Source: CBDANO01 sp965197665
GTDB lineage: Bacteria > Chloroflexota > Dehalococcoidia > Lucifugimonadales > UBA3495
Direction of reading: 5' to 3'
Assembly (NCBI GenBank): GCA_965197665.1
Contig: CBDANO010000005.1
Span: 1,116,001 to 1,180,000 of the forward strand
Length of the DNA stretch: 64,000 bases
Shown: positions 26,694-35,319 of the stretch, one piece after another
Numbering within the stretch: the stretch's first letter is position 1
Layout of the letters: each line of letters opens with the position of its first letter
Notes under the pieces: model-generated
The model's input: only the letters and a program-made list of their open reading frames with translations
Database searches by the model: none
Told to the model about the DNA's origin: nothing
Position numbers and translations under genes: made by a program

Positions 26694-28089
26694 CGACCAC
26701 GGCCACAGCGGCATGTGGGTCTTTCCGGCCCCGGACGCCGTTACTCAGGACGTGGCCGGCAAAACGTCGGCAATGCCCCGGCGGTTTTCCATGGCTCTGG
26801 CCCTGGCCGGAGTCCTGTTCGTGCTGGGGATCATTGGGTTCGCGGCCCGGGCCGTCGTCGACGGCTTCGGTGAACACGCCCCTTGGGGTTACTTTGCCGC
26901 TATATTCTTCTTCATTTTCATGATTACCAGCGCCGCGCCCCTGGCGGCGGTGGCCTTCCGATTTACCAAGAGCCACTGGAGGAGACCCCTCTCCCGGGTG
27001 TCCGAATTGTTCGCTGTGGTCGGCGTGCTGAATATTTTGATGTTCATCCCGTTGATGATCGTCTTGCCCTCGATCAAGAACCCCGACATAGGCGTCGAGG
27101 AACTGGAGATACGGCGTTCCGTGTGGTTCGAGGTCCCCATAGGCGCACCCTACGCATGGGACCTCCTTGCCGTCATCTTCCTGGCGGTGACCAGCTTGGT
27201 CATCCTCTGGCTGTCAATCGTGCCGGACATGGCGGAGCACCGGCTGACCGCCACCGGACTCAGGCGGAGAGTCTACTCCCTTCTATCCGGCCATTGGTAC
27301 GGGTCCAAGCGGCAATGGATGACCCAGAAAGCCGGCCTGGCCATGCTGGGCGCCTTCTACTTCATGCTGCTGGTCTACGCCCACTTCATCATCACTACCG
27401 ACTACGCTATGAGTCTGGTCCCCGGGTGGAAAGACTCGATATTTCCGCCGCTGTACAGCCTCACCAGCTTCCAAGGGTCTCTCGGCTTGATTCTGGTAGT
27501 GCTGTTCATAATGCGCCGGTGGGGCGGGTATCGGGAGTATATCGGCATATCCACTTTCTGGTCGGCCAGCAAGATACTCTTGGGATTGAGCTTGTTGTGG
27601 GCTTACCATTCTTTCGCTTTCTTCATCACCTTCTGGTTCGGCCGCCTCGAAGTGGAACAAAACATCATCAAGTACTTTTTCATCGAGGCTTACGGCGGGG
27701 CCTTTGCCGCCAATCTATTCTTCAGTTTTGCCCTTCCCTTCCTGATTCTGCTGTGGAACCCGGTGCGCAAGACCGACTGGGGGCCAGCTTTGGCCGGTTT
27801 GTCGGCAGTGTCAGGAGCGTTCATCTTCAACTTGAAGACTTTCGTGGGCTCATTCAATGCGGGGGATATTTACGCCATCATCTTCGAGTTTGTGCCCGGC
27901 CCAACCTGGCCCGACCTCTGGGACGTCTTCATGGTGCTCGGCGGGCTGGGGGCCGCGGCGCTGTTGTACTTGGTTGCAACCAAGCTGGTCCCCATACTGT
28001 CGGTGTGGGAGATCAAGGAGGGCGCCAAATACCAACGGATGGATACCCTAATCCGGGGACAATATCTGGTGCTGGCCAAACCCGAATAG
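26683..28089 (+). CDS. Alternative Complex III NrfD/PsrC-like membrane subunit (probably ActF-like)
   Basis: 468 residues with about ten hydrophobic helices, an NrfD/PsrC-fold quinol-binding subunit. It starts by overlapping actB2. Features: 'DYAMSLVPGWKDSIFPPLYS', 'WGGYREYIGISTFWSASKIL' and 'WAYHSFAFFITFWFGRLEVE'. It lacks the 'GMWLERFLIIVPG' motif of the next gene, which is the better ActC match, so I call this one ActF-like. In the reference operon ActF is last; here it precedes ActC. Quinol chemistry is inferred from family. Confidence 0.8.
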   Translation: MAASDHGHSGMWVFPAPDAVTQDVAGKTSAMPRRFSMALALAGVLFVLGIIGFAARAVVDGFGEHAPWGYFAAIFFFIFMITSAAPLAAVAFRFTKSHWRRPLSRVSELFAVVGVLNILMFIPLMIVLPSIKNPDIGVEELEIRRSVWFEVPIGAPYAWDLLAVIFLAVTSLVILWLSIVPDMAEHRLTATGLRRRVYSLLSGHWYGSKRQWMTQKAGLAMLGAFYFMLLVYAHFIITTDYAMSLVPGWKDSIFPPLYSLTSFQGSLGLILVVLFIMRRWGGYREYIGISTFWSASKILLGLSLLWAYHSFAFFITFWFGRLEVEQNIIKYFFIEAYGGAFAANLFFSFALPFLILLWNPVRKTDWGPALAGLSAVSGAFIFNLKTFVGSFNAGDIYAIIFEFVPGPTWPDLWDVFMVLGGLGAAALLYLVATKLVPILSVWEIKEGAKYQRMDTLIRGQYLVLAKPE

Positions 28090-28194
28090 CGGGAAAGAGA
28101 TACATCCTGACATAAAACAGGGGCACGACACCGGGTCGCAAAATATGAGCACAAGTATCTTTCGGCAAAGCAATGAGGCAGTCTAGGAGCTTCC

Positions 28195-29586
28195 ATGCAG
28201 GAAGGTAGAATCCTCCCCGCCAGGCAGATCAACACGGACCTGCTCCGGTCCGTTCTGAACTCGCCCAAGTGGTTTTGGATTTCCATCGCCATCCTGGCGG
28301 TGTTCGTGCTGGGCGCCTTCAGCGCGGCCGGTTTCATGGTCAACAAAGGAATGGGCGTTACCGGCATGAACCGGCCGGTAATGTGGGGCTTCTTCATCAC
28401 CAATTTCGTGTTCTGGATCGGCATCAGCCACGCCGGCGTGATGCTGTCGGCTATCCTCCGGTTGTCCAAGGCGGAATGGAGGCGGCCCGCCACCCGGGCC
28501 GCGGAAATCCTGACCGTCTTTTCGCTGATGACGGCGGTGCTGATGCCGCTGATCCACACCGGGCGTCCTTGGCGCACCGTTTACTGGATCTACACCCTGC
28601 CCTTCGTGCCCTACGACTTCGCTAGGGGCATCTGGCCCAATATCCGCTCCCCGCTGGTCTGGGACCCCAGCGCCATCTACACCTATTTGACCTCCAGCGT
28701 TCTGTTCGTAATCATTGCTTTGCTGCCCGACTTTGCGGTACTGCGGGACCGTACCACCGGGTGGAGCCACCGGATTTACGGGCTGCTGGCCATGGGCTGG
28801 CAAGGGAACCCGCGGCAATGGAAGCTGCAAATCATCGCCGGGGTGCTCCTCTCCGCCTTGATTCTGCCGGTTTTCGTCTCCGTGCATAGCATAGTGTCCT
28901 GGGACTTCGGCATGGCCGTGTCGGTCAAGTCCTGGCATTCCACCATCTTTGCTCCCTATTTCGTCGTGGGCGCCGTCCATTCCGGCGTATCGGCGGTAGT
29001 CTTCGTAATGATCCTGCTGCGCTGGTGCTATAGCTGGCAGGACTACATACGGTTGGAGCACATCGACGCGTTGGGAAGGCTCCTGGTAGTGGTAGCCACC
29101 GGTTGGTTCTACTTCTTCGCCATGGAGGTTATCTTCGGCTTCTACGGGATGGAGGCCGATGAACTGGCGGTGCGGGACTTCCAGTTTACCCAGGCGCCGT
29201 GGAACCTGTGGATGATCTTCTTCGTGGGGCTGACCTATTTCCTGCCGGTCAGCTTGTGGTTGACCCGGTCGACACGCCGCAACTTGTGGCTCATGTCCCT
29301 GGCGTGTATTTCCGTCAACATCGGCATGTGGTTGGAGCGTTTCTTGATCATCGTACCCGGCTTGGCCCAAAAGCAGGTGTTCACTTTCGACTGGTATACC
29401 TACGCGCCCAGCATCGTCGAGATCGTCATTATCATGGGGACCTTCGCCATGGTGGCCATCTTGATGTTGTTGATCAGCCGGGTTATCCCGCTCATACCTC
29501 TCTACGACATCAAAGAAGGGGACATTCTCAAGACTCAGATCCAGATCGGACGGCGGACGGTGCCGGCTACGTTCCGGGAAGACTGA
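28195..29586 (+). CDS. actC: Alternative Complex III NrfD/PsrC-like membrane subunit (ActC-like)
   Basis: 463 residues with about ten membrane helices. 'SVHSIVSWDFGMAVSVKSWH' is followed by 'STIFAPYFVVGAVHSGVSAV', and near the C-terminus 'SVNIGMWLERFLIIVPGLAQ' is the motif shared by NrfD, PsrC and ActC. Late 'RVIPLIPLYDIKEGD' is also ActC-like. ATG at 28195, 105 bases after the previous gene; that gap holds no recognisable element. Quinol binding is expected near the conserved acidic and His residues on the periplasmic side. Confidence 0.87.
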   Translation: MQEGRILPARQINTDLLRSVLNSPKWFWISIAILAVFVLGAFSAAGFMVNKGMGVTGMNRPVMWGFFITNFVFWIGISHAGVMLSAILRLSKAEWRRPATRAAEILTVFSLMTAVLMPLIHTGRPWRTVYWIYTLPFVPYDFARGIWPNIRSPLVWDPSAIYTYLTSSVLFVIIALLPDFAVLRDRTTGWSHRIYGLLAMGWQGNPRQWKLQIIAGVLLSALILPVFVSVHSIVSWDFGMAVSVKSWHSTIFAPYFVVGAVHSGVSAVVFVMILLRWCYSWQDYIRLEHIDALGRLLVVVATGWFYFFAMEVIFGFYGMEADELAVRDFQFTQAPWNLWMIFFVGLTYFLPVSLWLTRSTRRNLWLMSLACISVNIGMWLERFLIIVPGLAQKQVFTFDWYTYAPSIVEIVIIMGTFAMVAILMLLISRVIPLIPLYDIKEGDILKTQIQIGRRTVPATFRED

Positions 29587-29663
29587 TATTGCCAAGCTCG
29601 TCGTTATTGGCAGGCGCTCCGGAGTGAAACCAATGTTGGAGACCGGGATCAAGGGGGAATGAC

Positions 29664-30173
29664 ATGGCTAGACGACCAATACTAGGCTTATTCGAAGACC
29701 CGAACTACGCCGCCGAAGCCGGCGACGCCTTGCAACGGGCTAATATTTCGCCGAATGACTACGACTTTCTTACCGACGCTCCCTACCCTGAAGGGGCCTT
29801 CGGGGAGCGCCACGAACGCCACCGGCTGTATGTGTTCCCATTTGTCGGCGCCCTGATCGGGGTAACCATCGGTATCCTCCTTACTTCCATGACCCAGTTG
29901 GCCTATCCCTTGACCCAAGGCGGCAAACCGATCCTGTCCCTTCCTCCCATGGCCGTTGTAACCTATGAGACGACGATGTTGGGGGCCATCATCTTCACGG
30001 TCCTCGGCATCATCTTCGAGTCGAGGCTTCCCAAGGTAAAAATGGGGCTTTACGACAACCGCATTACGGAGGGGTATATCGGAGTCCTCGTGAACGCGGA
30101 AGAAGAACAACTGTCCCAAGTTTCTGTCATATTGACCCAAGCCGGCGCCGTAGACGTGGTCCGAGAGACGTAG
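29664..30173 (+). CDS. actD: Alternative Complex III DUF3341 membrane subunit (ActD)
   Basis: 169 residues. N-terminal soluble ferredoxin-like alpha/beta part ('PILGLFEDPNYAAEAGDALQ', 'DYDFLTDAPYPEGAF') followed by two close membrane helices (about 54-73 and 95-118) and a short C-terminal soluble tail. This is the typical DUF3341/ActD layout, in which the protein interacts with the NrfD-like subunits. ATG start; follows actC by 77 bases and precedes actE by 14 bases. Confidence 0.88.
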   Translation: MARRPILGLFEDPNYAAEAGDALQRANISPNDYDFLTDAPYPEGAFGERHERHRLYVFPFVGALIGVTIGILLTSMTQLAYPLTQGGKPILSLPPMAVVTYETTMLGAIIFTVLGIIFESRLPKVKMGLYDNRITEGYIGVLVNAEEEQLSQVSVILTQAGAVDVVRET

Positions 30174-30187
30174 GCGCCCTCAGCAAC

Positions 30188-31144
30188 ATGCAAAGCGCTC
30201 ACATAAATCGAGTCCTCAAGAAGCTCATAGCGGGCCCGTCGGTGCGGCTCAAGCATTATTTGTTTGGCGCCGCTATATTGGGCGCGCTGGGGGCCCTATC
30301 CTGCACCCAGGGCGCCTACCCGGTGGACATTTTCTACGAGATGCACTACCAGCAATCGTACAAGTCCCACGAGCCGCCGAGGTTGAGTCCTCCCGGCAGT
30401 TCCGTGGCCTGGTTCCCGCCGCCGGAAGCAACCGCCTTCGCCGCGGAGACCGGAGAGCACCTGTACTCGATAAATTGCTCCATGTGCCACGGCGCGGGTG
30501 GCCAAGGAGACGGGCCCGTGGTGGAAACGATGAAAGCGTCCTACGGGTACAAGCCGGTAATCGACCCGCCTATAGTCACGGACAATCCGGTGGACAATAT
30601 AGTGCTGATCCTTGAGTCCCAGACCCGCTTTTTCGGCCCGGACTCCGTAATGCCCCCCTTCGGACGGCTGTTGAGCGACGATCAGCGCGCGGCCATCGCC
30701 CAGTACATCCATACGCTGCCTGAAGCGCGGGCGGCCCCAACCCCGGCGCCAAGAGCAACGACGGAGCCGCAACTGCCGTCAGGCGCTTTGCAAGTCGGCG
30801 TCATCGGCGACGAGTTGGTATTCGATACGGACCAACTCGAAGTGTCCGGCGGCGGCGAGGTGGTCCTGTTCTTCACTAATTCGTCCATTCTCTACCAACA
30901 CAACCTAGTGATTGTGCGGGACGGGGAGAAAGACACAGTCTCGACCCGGGGCGCCGCCGCCGGTCCTAACAACGACTGGATTGAACCGGGTGATTCGGAC
31001 GTTATCGCCTACGTAGGACTGCTGGATCCCGGAGAAACGGCTGAGGCGCGGTTTACCGCCCCGCCGGAAGGCGTCTTCCAGTTTGTTTGCACCTTCCCGG
31101 GGCACAACGTCACCATGTTCGGGGACTTCCTAGTCACTCCCTAG
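30188..31144 (+). CDS. actE: Alternative Complex III monoheme cytochrome c (ActE) fused to a cupredoxin domain
   Basis: 318-residue lipoprotein: 'ALGALSC' lipobox with Cys39. A cytochrome c domain follows with CSMCH at 97-101 and a probable axial Met155 ('SVMPPFG'). A Pro/Ala-rich linker (about 181-200) leads to a C-terminal beta-rich domain of about 110 residues with His238 ('YQHN') and the end motif 'VCTFPGHNVTM' giving Cys301, His306, Met310. These are the four ligands of a type-1 copper site as in plastocyanin or auracyanin. Auracyanin is a known soluble acceptor of ACIII in Chloroflexus (from memory), so this gene may tether the acceptor to the complex. Confidence 0.87.
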   Translation: MQSAHINRVLKKLIAGPSVRLKHYLFGAAILGALGALSCTQGAYPVDIFYEMHYQQSYKSHEPPRLSPPGSSVAWFPPPEATAFAAETGEHLYSINCSMCHGAGGQGDGPVVETMKASYGYKPVIDPPIVTDNPVDNIVLILESQTRFFGPDSVMPPFGRLLSDDQRAAIAQYIHTLPEARAAPTPAPRATTEPQLPSGALQVGVIGDELVFDTDQLEVSGGGEVVLFFTNSSILYQHNLVIVRDGEKDTVSTRGAAAGPNNDWIEPGDSDVIAYVGLLDPGETAEARFTAPPEGVFQFVCTFPGHNVTMFGDFLVTP

Positions 31145-31360
31145 ACCGCTTTGGCATGGCAATCGGGCCGTTTTCATTCAACCTTCGCCCCCGGGGAGGC
31201 CCGGTGCCGGCCCCGCCGTCACCTCCGATATCCAGCCGGCGAATTCGTTTATTGGCCTTCGAGGCGACCGATTGTCTATACTAACTCCTAATGCTAACGG
31301 CGGAGGCTGTCCGCCAGTGAGAATCGCCGACCCACGCCGAACAAACCCGATCCGGAGCAT

Positions 31361-32065
31361 ATGCTGAATTTCGACGACGTCAAAGTCCTAACCTTCGATT
31401 GCTACGGGACCCTCATCGACTGGGAAGGGGGCATCCTATCCGCTCTCAAACCTTTGCTTTCCCGCAGCGGGACGGTGTTGCCCGACAGCGAACTACTCCG
31501 GCTCTATGGCCGATTCGAGCGCGAAGCCCAAGGCCGGGCCGACTTCGTGAACTATCGGACTGTCTTGAGAATGGTTGCTAAGAACCTGAGCGGCCGCCTA
31601 AACTTGGACTTGAAGCCGCAAGAAGAGAACGTATTGTCCGAATCAATAGCCGATTGGCTTCCCTTTGCCGACACAGTCGCGGCCCTCAAGAGGCTGAAGG
31701 AACGCTTTCGCCTTGGCATCCTATCCAACGTGGACGATGAGTTATTCAGACTGTCCCAGACCCGCATGGAAGTGCCTTTCGACTGGGTGATTACCTCGGA
31801 ACAACTGGGGTCCTACAAGCCCGCGGAGCGCAATTTCCTTCAAGCCATATCAAAAATGGAGATAGACCCAGGCCAGCACGTTCACGTGGCGCAAAGCCTG
31901 TATCACGACATCGTCCCCGCCGGCGCCCTAGGTATCAAGACAGTGTGGGTTAACCGGCGGGGCGCCGCCTCCACGCCAACTCCGGAAGCAACGCCCGACC
32001 TGGAGACGCCTGACCTTCAAACTCTGGTAAAGATAATATTTCAGGAACCGGCCAAGGACAGCTAA
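31361..32065 (+). CDS. HAD-type hydrolase, haloacid dehalogenase type II-like
   Basis: 234 residues. Motif I 'LTFDCYGTLIDWEGG' has nucleophile Asp13, and motif II is 'ILSNVDDEL'. The Lys of 'GSYKPAERNFLQAI' is motif III. 'HVAQSLYHDIVPAGALGIKT' carries the acidic motif IV region. DCYGTLxDW is typical of L-2-haloacid dehalogenase-type proteins, but many act as phosphatases. ATG start. It separates the ACIII cluster from the ccm genes. Function beyond a HAD hydrolase is uncertain. Confidence 0.85.
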   Translation: MLNFDDVKVLTFDCYGTLIDWEGGILSALKPLLSRSGTVLPDSELLRLYGRFEREAQGRADFVNYRTVLRMVAKNLSGRLNLDLKPQEENVLSESIADWLPFADTVAALKRLKERFRLGILSNVDDELFRLSQTRMEVPFDWVITSEQLGSYKPAERNFLQAISKMEIDPGQHVHVAQSLYHDIVPAGALGIKTVWVNRRGAASTPTPEATPDLETPDLQTLVKIIFQEPAKDS

Positions 32066-32142
32066 ACTCGGTCTTGCGCCATTGATACTGAATAACCAGC
32101 CTCCTATGCGAGTTTTTCCAAGGCAAGCCTCGTGGGGCGCTT

Positions 32143-32778
32143 ATGTACAGTAGACCTACGCCGGTATGGTTGGCCATTCTGGGCGGCGCGTTGGGGGTCC
32201 TTGCGATTTCGACCCTGGCGCCGGGCCTCGCCAATGCCCAGGATGGTGAGCCTCAGTCGGCCTACGAGGAAAAGGAAGCCCAATCCATCGATCGAATGCT
32301 GTTATGCCCGGTGTGCCCGGCGCAAACCATCGATCAAGCCCAGGTCCCCGTCGCCCAACAGATGCGCAACCTGGTCCGGGAGATGCTGTCTCAAGGCGCT
32401 ACCCGCCGGGAAATCCTGGACTTCTTTGCTGACCGGTATGGAGATGACGTGCTGGCGGCGCCCCCCAAATCAGGGATCAACCTTCTAGCTTGGTTCCTGC
32501 CGGTGATCGGCATAGCGGCGGCTTTGGGCGCCGGGTTCGTCGTCCTGAAGGCGATGGCCGCCCGCCGCCCGTCCGAAGCACCGCTGGTCTTGCCCAATCA
32601 AGAGGGTCTGGAGCCTTACTTGGAGACCGTCGACCATGATCTCGGACTCTTGGGAAGCGTAAGGGAAGACCCGCAACCCGGCAACTCCGGAGCGCGGGAA
32701 GATGGCGGCGGAACATCCGGCGCCGAAGCCGACGGCGTAGAAATCACGCGGGAGGACAATACTACGAGAGATGGCTGA
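32143..32778 (+). CDS. ccmH: Cytochrome c-type biogenesis protein CcmH
   Basis: 211 residues: a signal peptide (about 1-28), then 'MLLCPVCPAQTIDQAQVPVA' with the CPVC redox motif of the CcmH/CycL family (usual form LRCPVCQxQ). 'REMLSQGATRREILDFFADR' and 'YGDDVLAAPP' follow as in CcmH, then a single membrane helix (about 116-135) and a Gly/Glu-rich tail. CcmH reduces the heme-binding cysteines of apocytochromes c. It overlaps ccmF by eight bases. This fits the demand of the multiheme ACIII cytochromes upstream. Confidence 0.9.
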   Translation: MYSRPTPVWLAILGGALGVLAISTLAPGLANAQDGEPQSAYEEKEAQSIDRMLLCPVCPAQTIDQAQVPVAQQMRNLVREMLSQGATRREILDFFADRYGDDVLAAPPKSGINLLAWFLPVIGIAAALGAGFVVLKAMAARRPSEAPLVLPNQEGLEPYLETVDHDLGLLGSVREDPQPGNSGAREDGGGTSGAEADGVEITREDNTTRDG

Positions 32779-34768
32779 CCTGGGAGCAATATCCCTGTGG
32801 ATCGCCTTGGCGCTGGCGTCATACGCCGCCTTTGGGTCCGTGGCGGGTAAGCTGCGGATTGCTCCCGCGCTGGCCGAAAGCGCCCGCAGCGCCGCCTACT
32901 TGACCGTCCTGGTTCTATTGATAGCCACCTTATGCCTGGTGGTGTCCTTCATCAACCGGGACTTCGAAGTTGCTTACGTAGCCCGTCACAGCGACTTGGC
33001 GATGCCCGACCACTTCACTTGGGTAGCATTTTACGCGGGCAACGAAGGTTCGTTGCTGTTCATTGCATTCGCTCTGTCGGTGATGTCGGCCTTGGCCCTA
33101 TGGCTGGCGCCGGTCAAGGTGCGGGACACCCTCCCTTACACCGCCGCCGTGCTGATGGTGGTGCTGGCGTTCTTCTTGGCCGTGATGGGGTTCATGGCCA
33201 ATCCCTTTGACAAACTGCCCGTTACACCCGCCGACGGTGAGGGAATCAACCCGCTATTGACCCACTTGGGCATGTTCTTCCATCCGCCGGCGCTGATGGC
33301 CGGTCTGATAGCTATTTCCATACCGTTCGCTTTCTCCTTGGGTTCGCTAATCGGAGGCAAAACGGGGGACGAGTGGGTGGACTCCGGCCGTTCTTGGGGG
33401 ATAGTGGCTTGGGGTCTTCTGGCCGGCGGCCTGCTGTTGGGTTCTTGGTGGGCCTACACCATTCTGGGGTGGGGAGGGTTCTGGTTCTGGGACCCGGTGG
33501 AAAACGCCGCCTTCATGCCCTGGTTGGGCCTGACCGCCTTCGTTCACTCCATCATGGTGCAAAAGCGCCGGGGAATGTTCCGTATGTGGAACATCGCCCT
33601 GATCAACGTGGCCTTCGCCTTGGCGTTGTACGGTATGTTCATGAACCGGGGCGGGCCGGTCCCTTCAGTCCATTCCTTCGGCGCGTCGACGCTGGGATGG
33701 ATATTCCTGGTGTTCCTAGCGGTGGGCGTGATAGTGCCCTTCGCCGTCTTCTTCTGGCGTTACTCACTGCTAAAGAGCGCCCAATCCTTGGATTCGATGC
33801 TTTCCCGGGAAGCCGCGTTCTTGGTGAACAACCTACTTTTGCTGGCCATAGCTTTCGTTACCCTCTGGGGGACGGTGTACCCCTTGATTTCCCGGCTCGT
33901 CGGGGGTGATGAAATCTCGGTGGCTAGACCCTTCTACGACCAAGTAAACGGCCCGCTGCTCTTGGGTCTGATCTTCCTCATGGGGGTAGGCCCCCTGTTG
34001 CCCTGGCGCCGGGCCACTTGGGCCAGCCTTCGCCGGGCGTTGCTGGTCCCCGTTTCCGCGGCGATAGCGGTGGTGGTGATACTGGTCGGCCTGGGCATGC
34101 GGCAGGAATACGCCCTGATCGGGTTTGGCTTGGGGGCGCTGGTTGCCGCCGGTATTTTTGCGGAGTGGTACCGCGGTACCATGTCGCGGCGCCGCGGCGG
34201 GGGCGAAAACTACGCCACGGCCTTCATTCGCCTCATAGCGGCCAACCGCCCCCGCTACGGCGGGTATATAGTCCACCTATCGATTGTAATGGTTGCCTTG
34301 GGTGTAATCGGGACTTCGTTTTTCAATACCCAAAAAGACGTGATTTTGGCGCCGGGGGAGCGGGTCTTCGTTGAGGACTACGAGTTGGAGTACCTGGGAA
34401 CGGCGGCTGAACCCAAGGGTAACCGGACCGAGTTCGTGTCCACAGTAAACGTATACCGGGAAGGCGAGTCCTTGGGGGCCGTCGAGCCCAAGCGCTCGTT
34501 CTATCCTTCGTTCAACATGGCGTCCACCCGGGCGGCTATAAGGTCGACCCCCGTTGAAGACCTCTACGTGGTCCCCAGCGAAAACATGCCTGACGGAAGC
34601 GTTGGATTTCGCATCTTGGTGAACCCGCTAATCTGGTGGATGTGGGTGGCGGGTCCGGTGCTGGTCCTTGGCGCGCTGGTCTCGTTGTGGCCCCAGTCCG
34701 TCCGCGCCCCCGCCAGGGTTGGCGGCCCCAGGCCGGTCCCCTCCGGCACTCAACCCAGTACGGCGTAG
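32771..34768 (+). CDS. ccmF: Cytochrome c heme lyase subunit CcmF
   Basis: 665-residue polytopic protein of the heme handling family. The WWD motif is 'GWGGFWFWDPVENAAFMPWL' (about 234-255), and conserved His residues lie in 'THLGMFFHPPALM' and 'PSVHSFGAS'. About fifteen hydrophobic helices and a periplasmic loop near 520-630 precede the last helix. ATG overlaps the ccmH end. Works with CcmH to attach heme. CcmABCDE homologs are not in this window. Confidence 0.95.
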   Translation: MADLGAISLWIALALASYAAFGSVAGKLRIAPALAESARSAAYLTVLVLLIATLCLVVSFINRDFEVAYVARHSDLAMPDHFTWVAFYAGNEGSLLFIAFALSVMSALALWLAPVKVRDTLPYTAAVLMVVLAFFLAVMGFMANPFDKLPVTPADGEGINPLLTHLGMFFHPPALMAGLIAISIPFAFSLGSLIGGKTGDEWVDSGRSWGIVAWGLLAGGLLLGSWWAYTILGWGGFWFWDPVENAAFMPWLGLTAFVHSIMVQKRRGMFRMWNIALINVAFALALYGMFMNRGGPVPSVHSFGASTLGWIFLVFLAVGVIVPFAVFFWRYSLLKSAQSLDSMLSREAAFLVNNLLLLAIAFVTLWGTVYPLISRLVGGDEISVARPFYDQVNGPLLLGLIFLMGVGPLLPWRRATWASLRRALLVPVSAAIAVVVILVGLGMRQEYALIGFGLGALVAAGIFAEWYRGTMSRRRGGGENYATAFIRLIAANRPRYGGYIVHLSIVMVALGVIGTSFFNTQKDVILAPGERVFVEDYELEYLGTAAEPKGNRTEFVSTVNVYREGESLGAVEPKRSFYPSFNMASTRAAIRSTPVEDLYVVPSENMPDGSVGFRILVNPLIWWMWVAGPVLVLGALVSLWPQSVRAPARVGGPRPVPSGTQPSTA

Positions 34769-34884
34769 AATACTGTTGGCCGCCGCATCAACCGTCGACA
34801 GGCCACACCCGATTTCGGGGCGAAGGGCGGACGCTTCAATCGATCGGCCGATGGCTTCAATTCCACACAAGGACCTGAGCTAGC

Positions 34885-35319
34885 ATGACGGCGTTGGTGG
34901 TGGGCGCCGTCCTCGCGGCTTTTAGCATCGCGGTGCTGGCCTATCCCTTCCTGAGGTCCCGTCTGCGATCCGTCAGAAGCGGGCCGCAGGACAAATCAGG
35001 TCCTGGGGCGCCGGAACTGGAAAACATTTATGACGCCGTACGAACGCTTCAGCTGGAGTTCCAGTTGGGCCGCATTCCGGAGAACCTATACCGGGAACAG
35101 CTGCGGAGCTATCGATTGCAAGCGGCCGCCGTCTTGAAGCAAGAGATGACGGAGAATACGGGCCCTCCCGGCCAGCTCTTGGAGCAAGAAGTCCTAGCGG
35201 CCCGGGCAGCCCTTAAGAGCGCCAATGGAAGCCCGGCCCCTTGCCCCAATTGCGGGTCGGCTCCAGCGGCTGAAATGACTAATTGCCCGGAATGCGGAGC
35301 TTCGTTGAAAGTGAGATGA
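34885..35319 (+). CDS. Small CcmI-like membrane protein with zinc ribbon (uncharacterised)
   Basis: 144 residues. N-terminal membrane helix (about 3-23), then a helical pair 'DAVRTLQLEFQLGRIPENLY' resembling the short Ix2LxxxxxxGxIxxxxY segment of CcmI-type proteins, and a C-terminal zinc ribbon 'CPNCGSAPAAEMTNCPECGA' (four Cys). The stop overlaps the next start (ATGA). It lies between ccmF and a thioredoxin-type protein, so a role in cytochrome c maturation is likely but unproven. Confidence 0.6.
   Translation: MTALVVGAVLAAFSIAVLAYPFLRSRLRSVRSGPQDKSGPGAPELENIYDAVRTLQLEFQLGRIPENLYREQLRSYRLQAAAVLKQEMTENTGPPGQLLEQEVLAARAALKSANGSPAPCPNCGSAPAAEMTNCPECGASLKVR

Noticed and set aside
26883..28115. 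410-codon plus-strand frame inside the ActF-like gene
   Set aside because: It lies in another frame of a clear membrane protein gene and reads as Arg/Gly/Pro-rich nonsense.
28183..29652. 489-codon open frame on the minus strand opposite actC
   Set aside because: It mirrors the NrfD-like gene on the other strand, has low-complexity Gln/His/Gly/Asp-rich sequence and no domain. It is a codon-bias shadow in GC-rich DNA.
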